A program made the translations under genes and the position numbers. A stretch of DNA of 9,135 bases from Opitutia bacterium UBA4654 (GTDB lineage: Bacteria > Verrucomicrobiota > Verrucomicrobiia > Opitutales > Intestinicryptomonadaceae): the NCBI GenBank assembly GCA_002405555.1, contig DHMA01000113.1, forward strand, positions 5,987 to 15,121. Direction: 5' to 3'. Of this stretch, positions 1-7,024 are shown piece after piece. The notes below the pieces were generated by a model. The model made no database searches and was not told where the DNA came from. It saw nothing but the letters and a program-made list of their open reading frames with translations. Position 1 is the stretch's first letter. The number at the start of each line of letters is the position of its first letter.

Positions 1-1
1 C

Positions 2-1090
2 CTCGACCGCGACCTCGAACTGCTCGAAACCGTCGCCAACATTCTCGCCGACGCCGTCGCTCTCATCTACCTCAAACACGAGGAGCGCAACAAGCTTCTC
101 GACGAAAACAGGCGGCTGAAACTCGAACTCAGCACCACCCTCATGCGCCCGCCGAACATCTTGGGCAACTGCGGGGCGATGCAGATTGTGTACGAAGCGA
201 TTGCGCGGTTCTCGCGCCAGCACAAGCCCGTTCTTATACGCGGGAAATCGGGCACGGGCAAGGAGCTTGTGGCAAGGGCAATCGGCGGGGAGCCGTTTTC
301 GGTGGTAAACTGCGCGGCATTGCCCGACTACGCGCTTGTGGGCGAAATCTTCGGCTTCGAAAAGGACGCCTTCGCAAACGCGCACTTCGGCAAGGAGGGG
401 CTTCTCGAAAAGGGCGGAACGGTGTTTCTCGACGAAATCGCGGAAATTTCGCCCGCCGCCCAGAAGCTCCTTGCGGAATACATTTCAACGGGCAGGTTCA
501 GGAGAATCAACGGCTCGACCGACGTCGCGGGAAAAGCCCGCCTTATCTGCGCCTCGTGCGCCGACCTCGAAAAATCGGTCGAGCAAAACGGCTTCGACAA
601 AAAGCTCTACCTTGCGCTTTCAAAAAACACCGTCCACCTCCCCGCCCTGCGCGACAGGAAAAGCGACATCGTGCTCCTTGCCGAGCACTTTCTGGAAAAG
701 TACAACAAAATCTACGGCAAAAACATCAAGCGCATTTCGACGCCCGCAATCAACATGATGACGGTCTACACTTGGCCCGGAAACGTGCGCGAGCTTGAAA
801 ACTGCATCGAGCGCGCGGTGATGTCGTCGAACGACTCCGCGATTTCGGGCTACAACCTCACCCCCGCCGTCCGCGCGGGCTACATGGACAAACCCGCTCC
901 CTACGGGGAGGACGTTGACTTCAACTCGATGGTGGCGTCGTTCGAGCGCGAGCTTATAACCGAGGCTCTCAAAGCCAACAGGGGCAACGCCGCCGCCGCC
1001 GCCCGCAAACTCAACCTCACCGAACGCGTGATAAACTACAAAATCAAACGCTACGCCATAACGGCGTCGTGGTACAAAAATTCGAAATGA
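2..1090 (+). CDS. NifA-like sigma-54-type AAA+ transcriptional regulator, 5' end missing, with altered GAFTGA loop
   Basis: The frame is open from base 2, so the gene starts upstream; 362 residues are visible (numbered from base 2). Residues 1-45 look like the end of a GAF-type sensor domain and a helical linker. The AAA+ domain follows: Walker A GKSGTGKE (81-88), VNCAAL with the Asn of the glutamate switch, Walker B GGTVFLDEI (D144, E145) and WPGNVREL (258-265). The C-terminus (about 309-350) is a Fis-type helix-turn-helix, so it should bind DNA. Three functional sites are abnormal. The sigma-54-contacting GAFTGA loop reads DAFANA (122-127). The sensor I region ATN reads ASC (184-186). The positions matching PspF arginine fingers R162 and R168 are D199 and A205. 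By family knowledge this predicts weak or absent ATP-driven sigma-54 activation; it may act as a plain DNA-binding regulator or have a different mechanism. Its stop overlaps mnmA. Family assignment is firm; target and signal are unknown. Confidence 0.9.
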   Translation, partial: LDRDLELLETVANILADAVALIYLKHEERNKLLDENRRLKLELSTTLMRPPNILGNCGAMQIVYEAIARFSRQHKPVLIRGKSGTGKELVARAIGGEPFSVVNCAALPDYALVGEIFGFEKDAFANAHFGKEGLLEKGGTVFLDEIAEISPAAQKLLAEYISTGRFRRINGSTDVAGKARLICASCADLEKSVEQNGFDKKLYLALSKNTVHLPALRDRKSDIVLLAEHFLEKYNKIYGKNIKRISTPAINMMTVYTWPGNVRELENCIERAVMSSNDSAISGYNLTPAVRAGYMDKPAPYGEDVDFNSMVASFERELITEALKANRGNAAAAARKLNLTERVINYKIKRYAITASWYKNSK

Positions 1091-2190
1091 GCAAGATAAT
1101 GACAGCCCTTTCGGGCGGCGTGGACAGCTCCGTCGCCCTCACAATGCTCCGCCAGCAGGGGGAGGACGTTTCCGCCGCCTACATGAAAACGTGGGTGAAC
1201 GAAGAGGGAATCGACGTCTTCGGAGACTGCCCGTGGCATCAGGACATTCTCGACTGCCGCGCGGTCGCGGAGCACTTGGGCGTGGAGTTCGAAGTGGTCG
1301 ATTTCATAGAGGAGTACCACAGGGAAATCGTCGAATACCTCGTAGACGGGTACAGGCGCGGGCTGACGCCCAACCCCGACGTGATGTGCAACCGCAGAAT
1401 GAAGTTCGGAAAGTTTCTCGACTACGCCGAAAAGCGCGGCTTCGGGTGCGTCGCCACGGGGCACTACTGCTCGCTGCGCGAGAACCCCGACGGCTCGCGC
1501 GACCTCGTGCAAGCCGCCGACCCAAGCAAAGACCAGTCGTACTTTCTCTGCATGATTACCCAGCGGCAGCTGCAACACGCAATGTTCCCGATAGGCTCGC
1601 TGCTAAAAAGCGAAGTGCGCGACATCGCCCGCATGAACGGGCTGCCGAACGCCGAGAAAAAGGACAGTCAGGGAATCTGCTTCCTCGGAAAAATCAAAAT
1701 TCAGGACTTCCTCAAACACTACATTCCCGAAAGCGACGGCGACATCGTGAACCCGTCGGGCAAGGTGCTCGGACGCCACACGGGGCTGTTCAACTACACA
1801 ATCGGGCAGCGCAAGGGTATCGGCGTGCCGTCGAACGCCGAGGGCAAGAGGTATGTCGTGGTGGCAAAGAATTTCGAGACGAACGAGCTTGTCGTCGCCT
1901 TCGACGCCCCCGACGCCCCCGACCTCTGGCGCGCGTCGGCGGAAATCGACGAAATCAACTGGATTAACAAGCCGATTTTGGAGCCGCGCGAAATCTACGC
2001 CCGCGTGAGATACCGCGACGACCTCGTGAAAGTGCTCTTCACGCCGCTTCCCGACAACCGCGCAAGGGTGGAGTTCGAGAAGCCCCAGCGGGCAATCGCG
2101 GGCGGACAGGTGCTCGCCATTCACGACTCCGACCCGTCGGTAATACTCGGCGGCGGAATTTATATTGACTTTAAAAATTCCAAAAAATAG
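1087..2190 (+). CDS. mnmA: tRNA 2-thiouridylase MnmA
   Basis: MnmA activates C2 of the wobble uridine U34 of tRNA Lys, Glu and Gln with ATP and transfers sulfur to it from a sulfurtransferase relay; it acts in the cytosol. The protein has 367 residues, the usual family size. The N-terminal PP-loop SGGVDSS lies at residues 9-15. The catalytic Cys pair is C101 in NPDVMCNRRMKFG and C198 in DSQGICFLG, spaced as in E. coli MnmA (102 and 199). ATGHY and the NYTIGQRKGIGV segment of the central domain are also present. I chose the ATG at 1087, which overlaps the upstream stop as ATGA and gives MSKIMTALSGG, as expected before the PP-loop. An ATG at 1069 would add six residues lying inside the regulator. 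No Shine-Dalgarno is visible, so translation is probably coupled to the regulator gene. Nothing suggests that it is broken. Confidence 0.96.
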   Translation: MSKIMTALSGGVDSSVALTMLRQQGEDVSAAYMKTWVNEEGIDVFGDCPWHQDILDCRAVAEHLGVEFEVVDFIEEYHREIVEYLVDGYRRGLTPNPDVMCNRRMKFGKFLDYAEKRGFGCVATGHYCSLRENPDGSRDLVQAADPSKDQSYFLCMITQRQLQHAMFPIGSLLKSEVRDIARMNGLPNAEKKDSQGICFLGKIKIQDFLKHYIPESDGDIVNPSGKVLGRHTGLFNYTIGQRKGIGVPSNAEGKRYVVVAKNFETNELVVAFDAPDAPDLWRASAEIDEINWINKPILEPREIYARVRYRDDLVKVLFTPLPDNRARVEFEKPQRAIAGGQVLAIHDSDPSVILGGGIYIDFKNSKK

Positions 2191-2193
2191 TCT
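2165..2193 (+). promoter_or_regulatory. possible weak promoter at the end of mnmA
   Basis: TTGACT (2165-2170) is a good -35 match, followed after 17 AT-rich bases by TAGTCT (2188-2193), a poor -10. It would start transcription about 50 bases before the TIM-barrel gene. The match lies partly inside the mnmA coding sequence, so it could be chance. Confidence 0.2.
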
Positions 2194-2252
2194 CCGAACT
2201 TTCACTCCGCGGATTCCTCGAACTCCGCGCAACACAAACCTACATAAACACA

Positions 2253-3206
2253 ATGACCAGAAGAACATTCTCGAAACAGACGCTCGGCGCGATATTGGGC
2301 GCGTCGGTTATCGGCGCGTCGGCGAAAGCCGCTGGCGGCGCAAAAGGCGCAAAGCCCTTCAAATGCAAATTCGCCGCAAACATCTACAAGTGGACAAACC
2401 TCTGCCCCCACCTCACTAAGGGGCTTTCCGACGTCGATAAAATCAACTTCTGGTACGACCAGGGCTTCCGCGCAATGGAAGACAACGACATGATGAAATA
2501 CGCCCCCGAAAAACGCAAGGCCCTTGCCGACCGCATCGCAAAATTGGGCATGGACTTCGGCGTATTCACGTCGTCGATAGGCGGCGGAAAGTGGCTGACC
2601 GCCTGCAAAAGCGACAAGCGCGGGGCGCGTCCCGACAAAAAGGCGGCGATTGAAAGAATCAAGGCGGAGGCAAAGAAAACCGTCGAAATCGGCAAGGAAA
2701 TCAACGCAAAGTGGACGACGGTCGTAATCGGCAATACCGACCTTTCGCTGGAACAGTCCTACCAGATGGCGAACGTAGTCGAACAGCTCAAATACGCCGC
2801 GGAAATCTGCGAAAAGTCGGGGCTTATAATGGTGCTCGAACCGCTTTCGTTCACGGCGCACCCAGGGCTTTGGCTGCAAAAAACATCCGACGCGTACATG
2901 ATTTGCAAGGCGGTAAACAGCCCGTCGTGCAAAATCCTCTTCGACGTTTTCCACCAGCAGAACACGGAGGGCAGCCTTATCCGCAACATCGACGCCGCGT
3001 GGGACGAAATCGCATACTACCACCTCGGCGACGTTCCCAACCGCACCGAACCGCTTTCGGGCGAAATCAACTACAAAGTCCTGATTAAACATATCCACGA
3101 CAAGGGCTACCGCGGCATCTACGGCGCGGAACACCTGCAAAGCGACAAGTCGGAAGCGGGCGACGAAAAGGTTTTGCGGGCATACCGCGAAATCGACGTC
3201 GCGTAG
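2253..3206 (+). CDS. Tat-exported TIM-barrel protein, hydroxypyruvate isomerase / xylose isomerase-like family
   Basis: The protein has 317 residues. It opens with a twin-arginine signal, TRRTFSK (residues 2-8), a hydrophobic stretch GAILGASVIGASA and an Ala-rich cleavage region near residue 27, so it is probably exported folded. The rest matches the sugar-isomerase-like TIM barrel (AP endonuclease 2 superfamily). Candidate metal and active-site residues sit at strand ends: E196 (VLEPLS), D231 and H234 (LFDVFHQQ), H257 and D260 (HLGDVP) and E293 (GAEH). These resemble the Glu/Asp/Glu metal set of Hyi-type isomerases. The substrate cannot be read from sequence; exported relatives are common in Verrucomicrobiota and Planctomycetes and often unassigned. 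The gene follows mnmA by 62 bases and is closed by a strong terminator, so it is the last gene of this unit. No clear ribosome binding site precedes the ATG; the start is supported by the Tat motif immediately after it. Confidence 0.85.
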   Translation: MTRRTFSKQTLGAILGASVIGASAKAAGGAKGAKPFKCKFAANIYKWTNLCPHLTKGLSDVDKINFWYDQGFRAMEDNDMMKYAPEKRKALADRIAKLGMDFGVFTSSIGGGKWLTACKSDKRGARPDKKAAIERIKAEAKKTVEIGKEINAKWTTVVIGNTDLSLEQSYQMANVVEQLKYAAEICEKSGLIMVLEPLSFTAHPGLWLQKTSDAYMICKAVNSPSCKILFDVFHQQNTEGSLIRNIDAAWDEIAYYHLGDVPNRTEPLSGEINYKVLIKHIHDKGYRGIYGAEHLQSDKSEAGDEKVLRAYREIDVA

Positions 3207-3231
3207 ACTTCCCGAAAAATCCGAGAAGCGG

Positions 3232-3266
3232 AATCCCGAAAACATTGCGTTTTCGGGATTTTTTTT
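3232..3266 (+). terminator. rho-independent terminator after the TIM-barrel gene
   Basis: A perfect 12-bp stem, AATCCCGAAAAC (3232-3243) with GTTTTCGGGATT (3249-3260), closes a 5-base ATTGC loop and runs into eight T (3259-3266). It lies 25 bases after the stop. It separates the regulator-mnmA-isomerase unit from the PEPCK gene. Confidence 0.93.
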
Positions 3267-3423
3267 CGTCCGATAATATACGATGGCGTTTGCGCAAATT
3301 GCGGCAAAAAACCGCGAAAATTTCGGAGGAAATTCGGACGGAAAATTATTGCCGCAAGGCGCAAAAATTCGCTTGAAGTGGCGTGCTTTGCCTATAACAT
3401 GCGCCTTGATTTTTTTAGTTTTT
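3267..3423 (+). promoter_or_regulatory. AT-rich leader/promoter region of the PEPCK gene
   Basis: These 157 bases lie between the terminator and the chosen PEPCK start. They can be read in frame with the enzyme from an ATG at 3283, but the codons are unlike the gene body (many A/T third positions). Two -10-like hexamers are present: GATAAT (3272-3277) and TATAAC (3393-3398). Neither has a convincing -35 at 16-18 bases. The second would give a leader of about 20 bases before the ATG at 3424. The region also holds the palindrome TTTGCGCAAA and an inverted repeat, described separately. A promoter must lie here because of the terminator just upstream; which hexamer is used is undecided. Confidence 0.5.
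3289..3365 (+). repeat. imperfect inverted repeat in the PEPCK leader, left arm containing a perfect palindrome
   Basis: The left arm (3289-3307) reads TTTGCGC-AAA-TTGCGGCAA; the right arm (3349-3365), read on the minus strand, is TTTGCGC-C-TTGCGGCAA. Sixteen bases match around a 1- versus 3-base centre, and the arms are 41 bases apart. The first ten bases, TTTGCGCAAA (3289-3298), form a perfect palindrome centred on CG, the geometry of LacI/GalR-type operators. Between the arms is a small hairpin, AATTTC-GGAG-GAAATT (3319-3334), with GGAG in its loop. The whole could be a pair of operator sites or an RNA fold in the leader. Its function is inference. Confidence 0.5.
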
Positions 3424-6400
3424 ATGGATTATAGAGCAACTCTCGGAATCAATCCCGACTCCGGCGAAAACGAAGTCGGAGGCGACGCGCTTTTCGAATA
3501 CGTAAACATGAGGTTGTCGGCTGCGGGCGAGCCCGTTTTCGGCGACGAATCGAACTATCCGGTTCTCGAACTCGCAAAACCGCTGCTCGAAAATTACAGG
3601 GAGTTCGCAAAACTCTCGTCTAAAATCTACTGCCCGTCCGACCTGCGGATTATGGAGTTCATAGAGTCCTACCTCGAAGACGTGATGGACGAGCGCGAAC
3701 CCGTGCCCAGCCTGCCGCACAAAACTTTTGTGCTCGACCATTTCGGCACGGCGCGCACGCTCTCCATGCCGCCCGACTCCGACATGTACCAAAACTCCGT
3801 CGTGCAGTCGTTCAGGGTGCGCCAGGGCATTCTCAACAACCCGCAAAACGACAGGCGCACGACATCGGGCGTCTTTCACGTCGCGGAGGGCGGGCTTCCG
3901 ATTCCCGACGACAAAAAGGCTGTGCCGAAAATCGTCTTCAAAAACATGTGGAAAAAGGCGTTCGAAGCCTCCGACGACATTCTCGAACTGCCCATTACCT
4001 CGACGCAGAAAAACAAGGCGCGCACATGGGTATCGCTCTTTCTGCGCCCGATTGTCTGCCCCGAAATCCCGAACGTTTCGAAAGCGAAGACAATGGAAAT
4101 ACGCTTCTTCGCGCCCGGCGGGCTTGTGTCGAACCTCGACTTTGTGGAAAGCATTTTCGGCAACGGCGGAAATCCCTACCTTGAAAAGAACGACTCGTAC
4201 ACCCAGTACGACTCTTGGACGGGAAACACGGGCTGCATAGTGCTCGCCCCCTACCTCACAAAACTCACAAAGAAAGAGCTGGGGCTGCCCAAATTCGAAG
4301 ACGCAACCGACCGCCAAAAACGCGACGGCATGTGCTGGAAGGACGAATCCGAACTCTACAACGACGGCAAGCCCTTCAAGCTCACCGCCCGCGATTCGAG
4401 CGGCGTAATCGTTACGCTTCTTGCCGACAACTATTTCGGCTACTCCAAAAAGGAAATCAAAACGCAAATCAGCTTTGCGGCGAACATGTACGGACAGTGC
4501 GAGGAAGAGCACAGCGGCGGCGCGACGGCGTTCGCAAGCCGCGACCTCGGCGAAGACTTCTGGCTGAAATCGTACGCGCCGAACACGCGCAGCAAGTTCT
4601 CGGAACTCGTCGAGCTTCTCGGCGACAGAATCGAAGTTTTCGACGACGGCTGGGCGAGGGACAAAAAATATCCCGACGTAATATACGTTGACCAGGACTC
4701 GTATTTTTCGCTAAAAACCCAAACCGTTACATGGGAGAAAAACGGCGAGCAGAAGAGCATAAAGCTGCTTCCGCACATCACCTACATCAGCCCCGCGGGC
4801 TACAAGGTAGAAATGTCGCGCCCCCACGAAAGCCGCCGCTGGCGTCTTGTCGGCACGGTCGAGGAGGGAATGTACTGCCACAAGCCCGCGACGGTTTCGG
4901 GCGGCGGCAAGAGCGAAATCTCGAAAGACATCTCCGACGCCATTATCCACGGGCCCTCGATGATTGCCGACTTCAAAAGCGACATCGAATTCGTCGCCGA
5001 AATCATCAACAAAAACTACGGCAGCCGCAACAAAGACCCCTCGCAAAACAAGGGCGAAAACAGCCGCAAAATTCTGGACTCGCGCCGCACGATGGGCTCG
5101 GTCGTAAAACTGCTCACGCCATCGGACGACTTCACCGACGAATACAACAAGTGGGTCGAATCAATCCCGTTCTACATCAGGGAAATCGTGCTGACGGTAA
5201 AACGCCACTACCGCCCCGAATGGGAGGGCAAATGGCAGGACAAATTCACGGTAGACACAATCAACGGCACAAGCGGCAACACGCTAAAATACAAGAACGC
5301 AAACGTGCTGACCTCCTACCTTAGAATCGGCTTTACGGAGGACGGCTCGTGGCGCACGTTCAGCCAGCGCAAAGACTTCGCGCCGTCGGTCAAGCTGCAA
5401 ATGGAGGACGACATCACAAGCTCGGTGGTCGTGGCAAGAAGCAGTGTAGACTACCTGCCCGACTACATGTCGAAGAAGCCGAAAGCGTCGGTAAAATTCA
5501 CGGAAAACTGCGAATACAGGCTCTTCCAGCGTCCCGACGAAGCGGTGGTGCGCGGCTACGACAAACGCGCGGAATCGGACATGTCGAAAAAGGGCGTGTT
5601 CTTCTCGAACTACGAGCCGCTCGACAGGCCGCAGGTTCAGGAAATGGCCGAAGACGTGCTGCGCTTCGACAAATTCACCGCGCCCATGCGCGAGAACCTC
5701 GAACACTTCCTCAAAGAGCCGAAGCCCGACTACGTTGTGTGCTCGGCGAATCCGCGCCTCGTAAAGGGCGTGCCCAGCAAAAACGTCCGCTATCTGCAAA
5801 ACAGGGACGACATCGTAAACAAGCGCAAATACTATGTGGCGAACGTCGGCATGAGACTCGCGCGGCACATTCCGCTCGACAAAGCCGTGCCGCACCCCGT
5901 TTGCGCGGTGATTTCGGGCAGGCGCAACAACCCCGCGGGCGACGGCATAAGGTCGCTTGCGGTGCACGGCCCCCTGCACTATCTGGAACTTCCCGAACTC
6001 TTCATGGAGTACATCGCGTCGATGACGGGCAAGTCGCCGTCCACGGTCGGAGCGGGCTTGGAGGGCGCAATGACGAAAGCGCCGTTCAACGCGCTCTGCC
6101 CCATTACCGACCTAAACAACGCGCTCGTCTCGTTCGCGCTGACCGAATACGACGGCTGGCTCAGCAGCACGGGATACCTCGGCCCGAAATACAGAATCGA
6201 CCACGACATCAGCCTGCTCGTGCCCGAAATCTGGTCGCGCATGAAGCCCGACGAACTCCGCCCCGAAAAGCTCATCGAGGGCGGCATGCTCGAACGCTGC
6301 AAAGACTTCGAATACAAGGGCAAAAAAGTGCTCGCCTCGCGCCTCGGCTGGCGAATCACCGACGAATTCGTAAAACGCTTCTTCGGCAGAATATTCTCGA

Positions 6401-6873
6401 CCCCCGCGTCGATATTCACCCCCGACATGCTCCGCCCCGAACTCCAAGACATGGAAACGTTCGTGGACGGCATGGACAACATGGCGGGGGCGCACAAACG
6501 CGCCGCCGAAATGTACTTCAACGACGGCTCGATTGAAGGCGCATGCCCGCCCCTCAAAGCCCTGCTGCACATCATGAAAGACGGCAACTACGAGGGCAAG
6601 ACGCTCGAAGACGAGTCTATCCGCAAAATGTTCACGTTCGAAAGCGTCATAAACTCGGAGTGGTACGCCGAAAGGCTCATCACAAGACAGCAGATTGAGG
6701 TCAACCACCTGCAAACGGTGCTGGCAAACCTGCAATCGTTGCCCGCCGAGGAAAAGACGCCGCAAACGGCGACGGAAATAGAGTCGGTCAAGGCGCGAAT
6801 CAAGACGGTAAAGAGCATGGGCTACCTGAAATCGCTGGCGGGAACGCTCGGCGCAGACCCCTTTGTGCTCTGA
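3424..6873 (+). CDS. PPi-dependent phosphoenolpyruvate carboxykinase (PPi-PEPCK)
   Basis: PPi-PEPCK interconverts oxaloacetate plus PPi with phosphoenolpyruvate, CO2 and Pi, linking PEP and C4 acids in the cytosol; in fermenters it may run toward oxaloacetate. From the ATG at 3424 the protein has 1149 residues, the size of this family and about twice that of ATP or GTP PEPCKs. I recognise conserved blocks recalled from the Propionibacterium and Entamoeba enzymes: DRRTT (from D143) followed by GGLPIPDDK, LVSNLDFVESIFGN, RRDGMCWK, ADNYFGYSKKE, KPATVSGGGKSEISK (K496), FQRPDEAVVRGYDK, GRRNNP (832-837), SMTGKSPST (K870) and YDGWLSS. The frame is open back to an ATG at 3283, but that adds 47 residues of atypical codon use with a hydrophobic patch, while homology begins near LFEYVNMRLS. 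I therefore prefer 3424, although no Shine-Dalgarno is visible. It is monocistronic between two terminators. The identity rests on memory of the family, not a search. Confidence 0.85.
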   Translation: MDYRATLGINPDSGENEVGGDALFEYVNMRLSAAGEPVFGDESNYPVLELAKPLLENYREFAKLSSKIYCPSDLRIMEFIESYLEDVMDEREPVPSLPHKTFVLDHFGTARTLSMPPDSDMYQNSVVQSFRVRQGILNNPQNDRRTTSGVFHVAEGGLPIPDDKKAVPKIVFKNMWKKAFEASDDILELPITSTQKNKARTWVSLFLRPIVCPEIPNVSKAKTMEIRFFAPGGLVSNLDFVESIFGNGGNPYLEKNDSYTQYDSWTGNTGCIVLAPYLTKLTKKELGLPKFEDATDRQKRDGMCWKDESELYNDGKPFKLTARDSSGVIVTLLADNYFGYSKKEIKTQISFAANMYGQCEEEHSGGATAFASRDLGEDFWLKSYAPNTRSKFSELVELLGDRIEVFDDGWARDKKYPDVIYVDQDSYFSLKTQTVTWEKNGEQKSIKLLPHITYISPAGYKVEMSRPHESRRWRLVGTVEEGMYCHKPATVSGGGKSEISKDISDAIIHGPSMIADFKSDIEFVAEIINKNYGSRNKDPSQNKGENSRKILDSRRTMGSVVKLLTPSDDFTDEYNKWVESIPFYIREIVLTVKRHYRPEWEGKWQDKFTVDTINGTSGNTLKYKNANVLTSYLRIGFTEDGSWRTFSQRKDFAPSVKLQMEDDITSSVVVARSSVDYLPDYMSKKPKASVKFTENCEYRLFQRPDEAVVRGYDKRAESDMSKKGVFFSNYEPLDRPQVQEMAEDVLRFDKFTAPMRENLEHFLKEPKPDYVVCSANPRLVKGVPSKNVRYLQNRDDIVNKRKYYVANVGMRLARHIPLDKAVPHPVCAVISGRRNNPAGDGIRSLAVHGPLHYLELPELFMEYIASMTGKSPSTVGAGLEGAMTKAPFNALCPITDLNNALVSFALTEYDGWLSSTGYLGPKYRIDHDISLLVPEIWSRMKPDELRPEKLIEGGMLERCKDFEYKGKKVLASRLGWRITDEFVKRFFGRIFSTPASIFTPDMLRPELQDMETFVDGMDNMAGAHKRAAEMYFNDGSIEGACPPLKALLHIMKDGNYEGKTLEDESIRKMFTFESVINSEWYAERLITRQQIEVNHLQTVLANLQSLPAEEKTPQTATEIESVKARIKTVKSMGYLKSLAGTLGADPFVL

Positions 6874-6914
6874 GTTTATCGGCTTGACGCGGCAAAACCG
6901 CGCGTGTAAAAATT

Positions 6915-6953
6915 GTCCGGTATTCGCGTTGTATCGCGGCCGGACTTTTTTTT
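6915..6953 (+). terminator. rho-independent terminator after the PEPCK gene
   Basis: GTCCGG (6915-6920) pairs with CCGGAC (6940-6945). An inner CGCG/CGCG stem (6925-6928 with 6935-6938) closes a TTGTAT loop, with a 3-base bulge between the stems. Eight T follow (6946-6953). It begins 42 bases after the stop. Confidence 0.85.
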
Positions 6954-6970
6954 GCGCAGTTTGCGGCAAA
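6951..6970 (+). promoter_or_regulatory. 20-base motif shared with the PEPCK leader (candidate operator)
   Basis: TTTGCGCAGTTTGCGGCAAA here matches 3289-3308 (TTTGCGCAAATTGCGGCAAA) at 18 of 20 positions. Both copies lie directly after a terminator and upstream of a + strand gene; this one overlaps the end of the T tract. It may be a regulator site common to the PEPCK and beta-helix genes. No good -10 is visible between it and the ATG at 7025. Function is inferred from position only. Confidence 0.4.
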
Positions 6971-7024
6971 GGAAGTGTCCGCCGTTCGCAAAATCGGCGC
7001 GGCTGACATTTTTTTTTACGGCAT

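Noticed and set aside
1906..1923. Short tandem repeat GACGCCCCC x2 in mnmA
   Set aside because: It encodes DAPDAP in a loop region. Two copies are within chance for this composition.
2202..3245. Long open frame on the minus strand (347 codons) opposite the TIM-barrel gene
   Set aside because: It mirrors the + strand gene. High GC at third positions leaves the opposite strand free of stops, the product has no recognisable domain, and it runs through the terminator.
3373..3435. Possible TTG start at 3373 giving a signal-peptide-like N-terminus (KWRALPITCALIFLVFMDYRA) on the PEPCK protein
   Set aside because: PPi-PEPCK is cytosolic, the codons are atypical here, and homology begins downstream of 3424.
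3406..3435. TTGATT (3406-3411) with TATAGA (3430-3435) at 18 bases as a promoter
   Set aside because: It would start transcription after the preferred ATG at 3424 and remove the conserved N-terminus from the message unless a much later start is used.
3415..4512. Minus-strand open frame of 365 codons inside the PEPCK gene
   Set aside because: It lies opposite clearly conserved PEPCK sequence and its composition is that of a shadow frame. No start signal or domain is seen.
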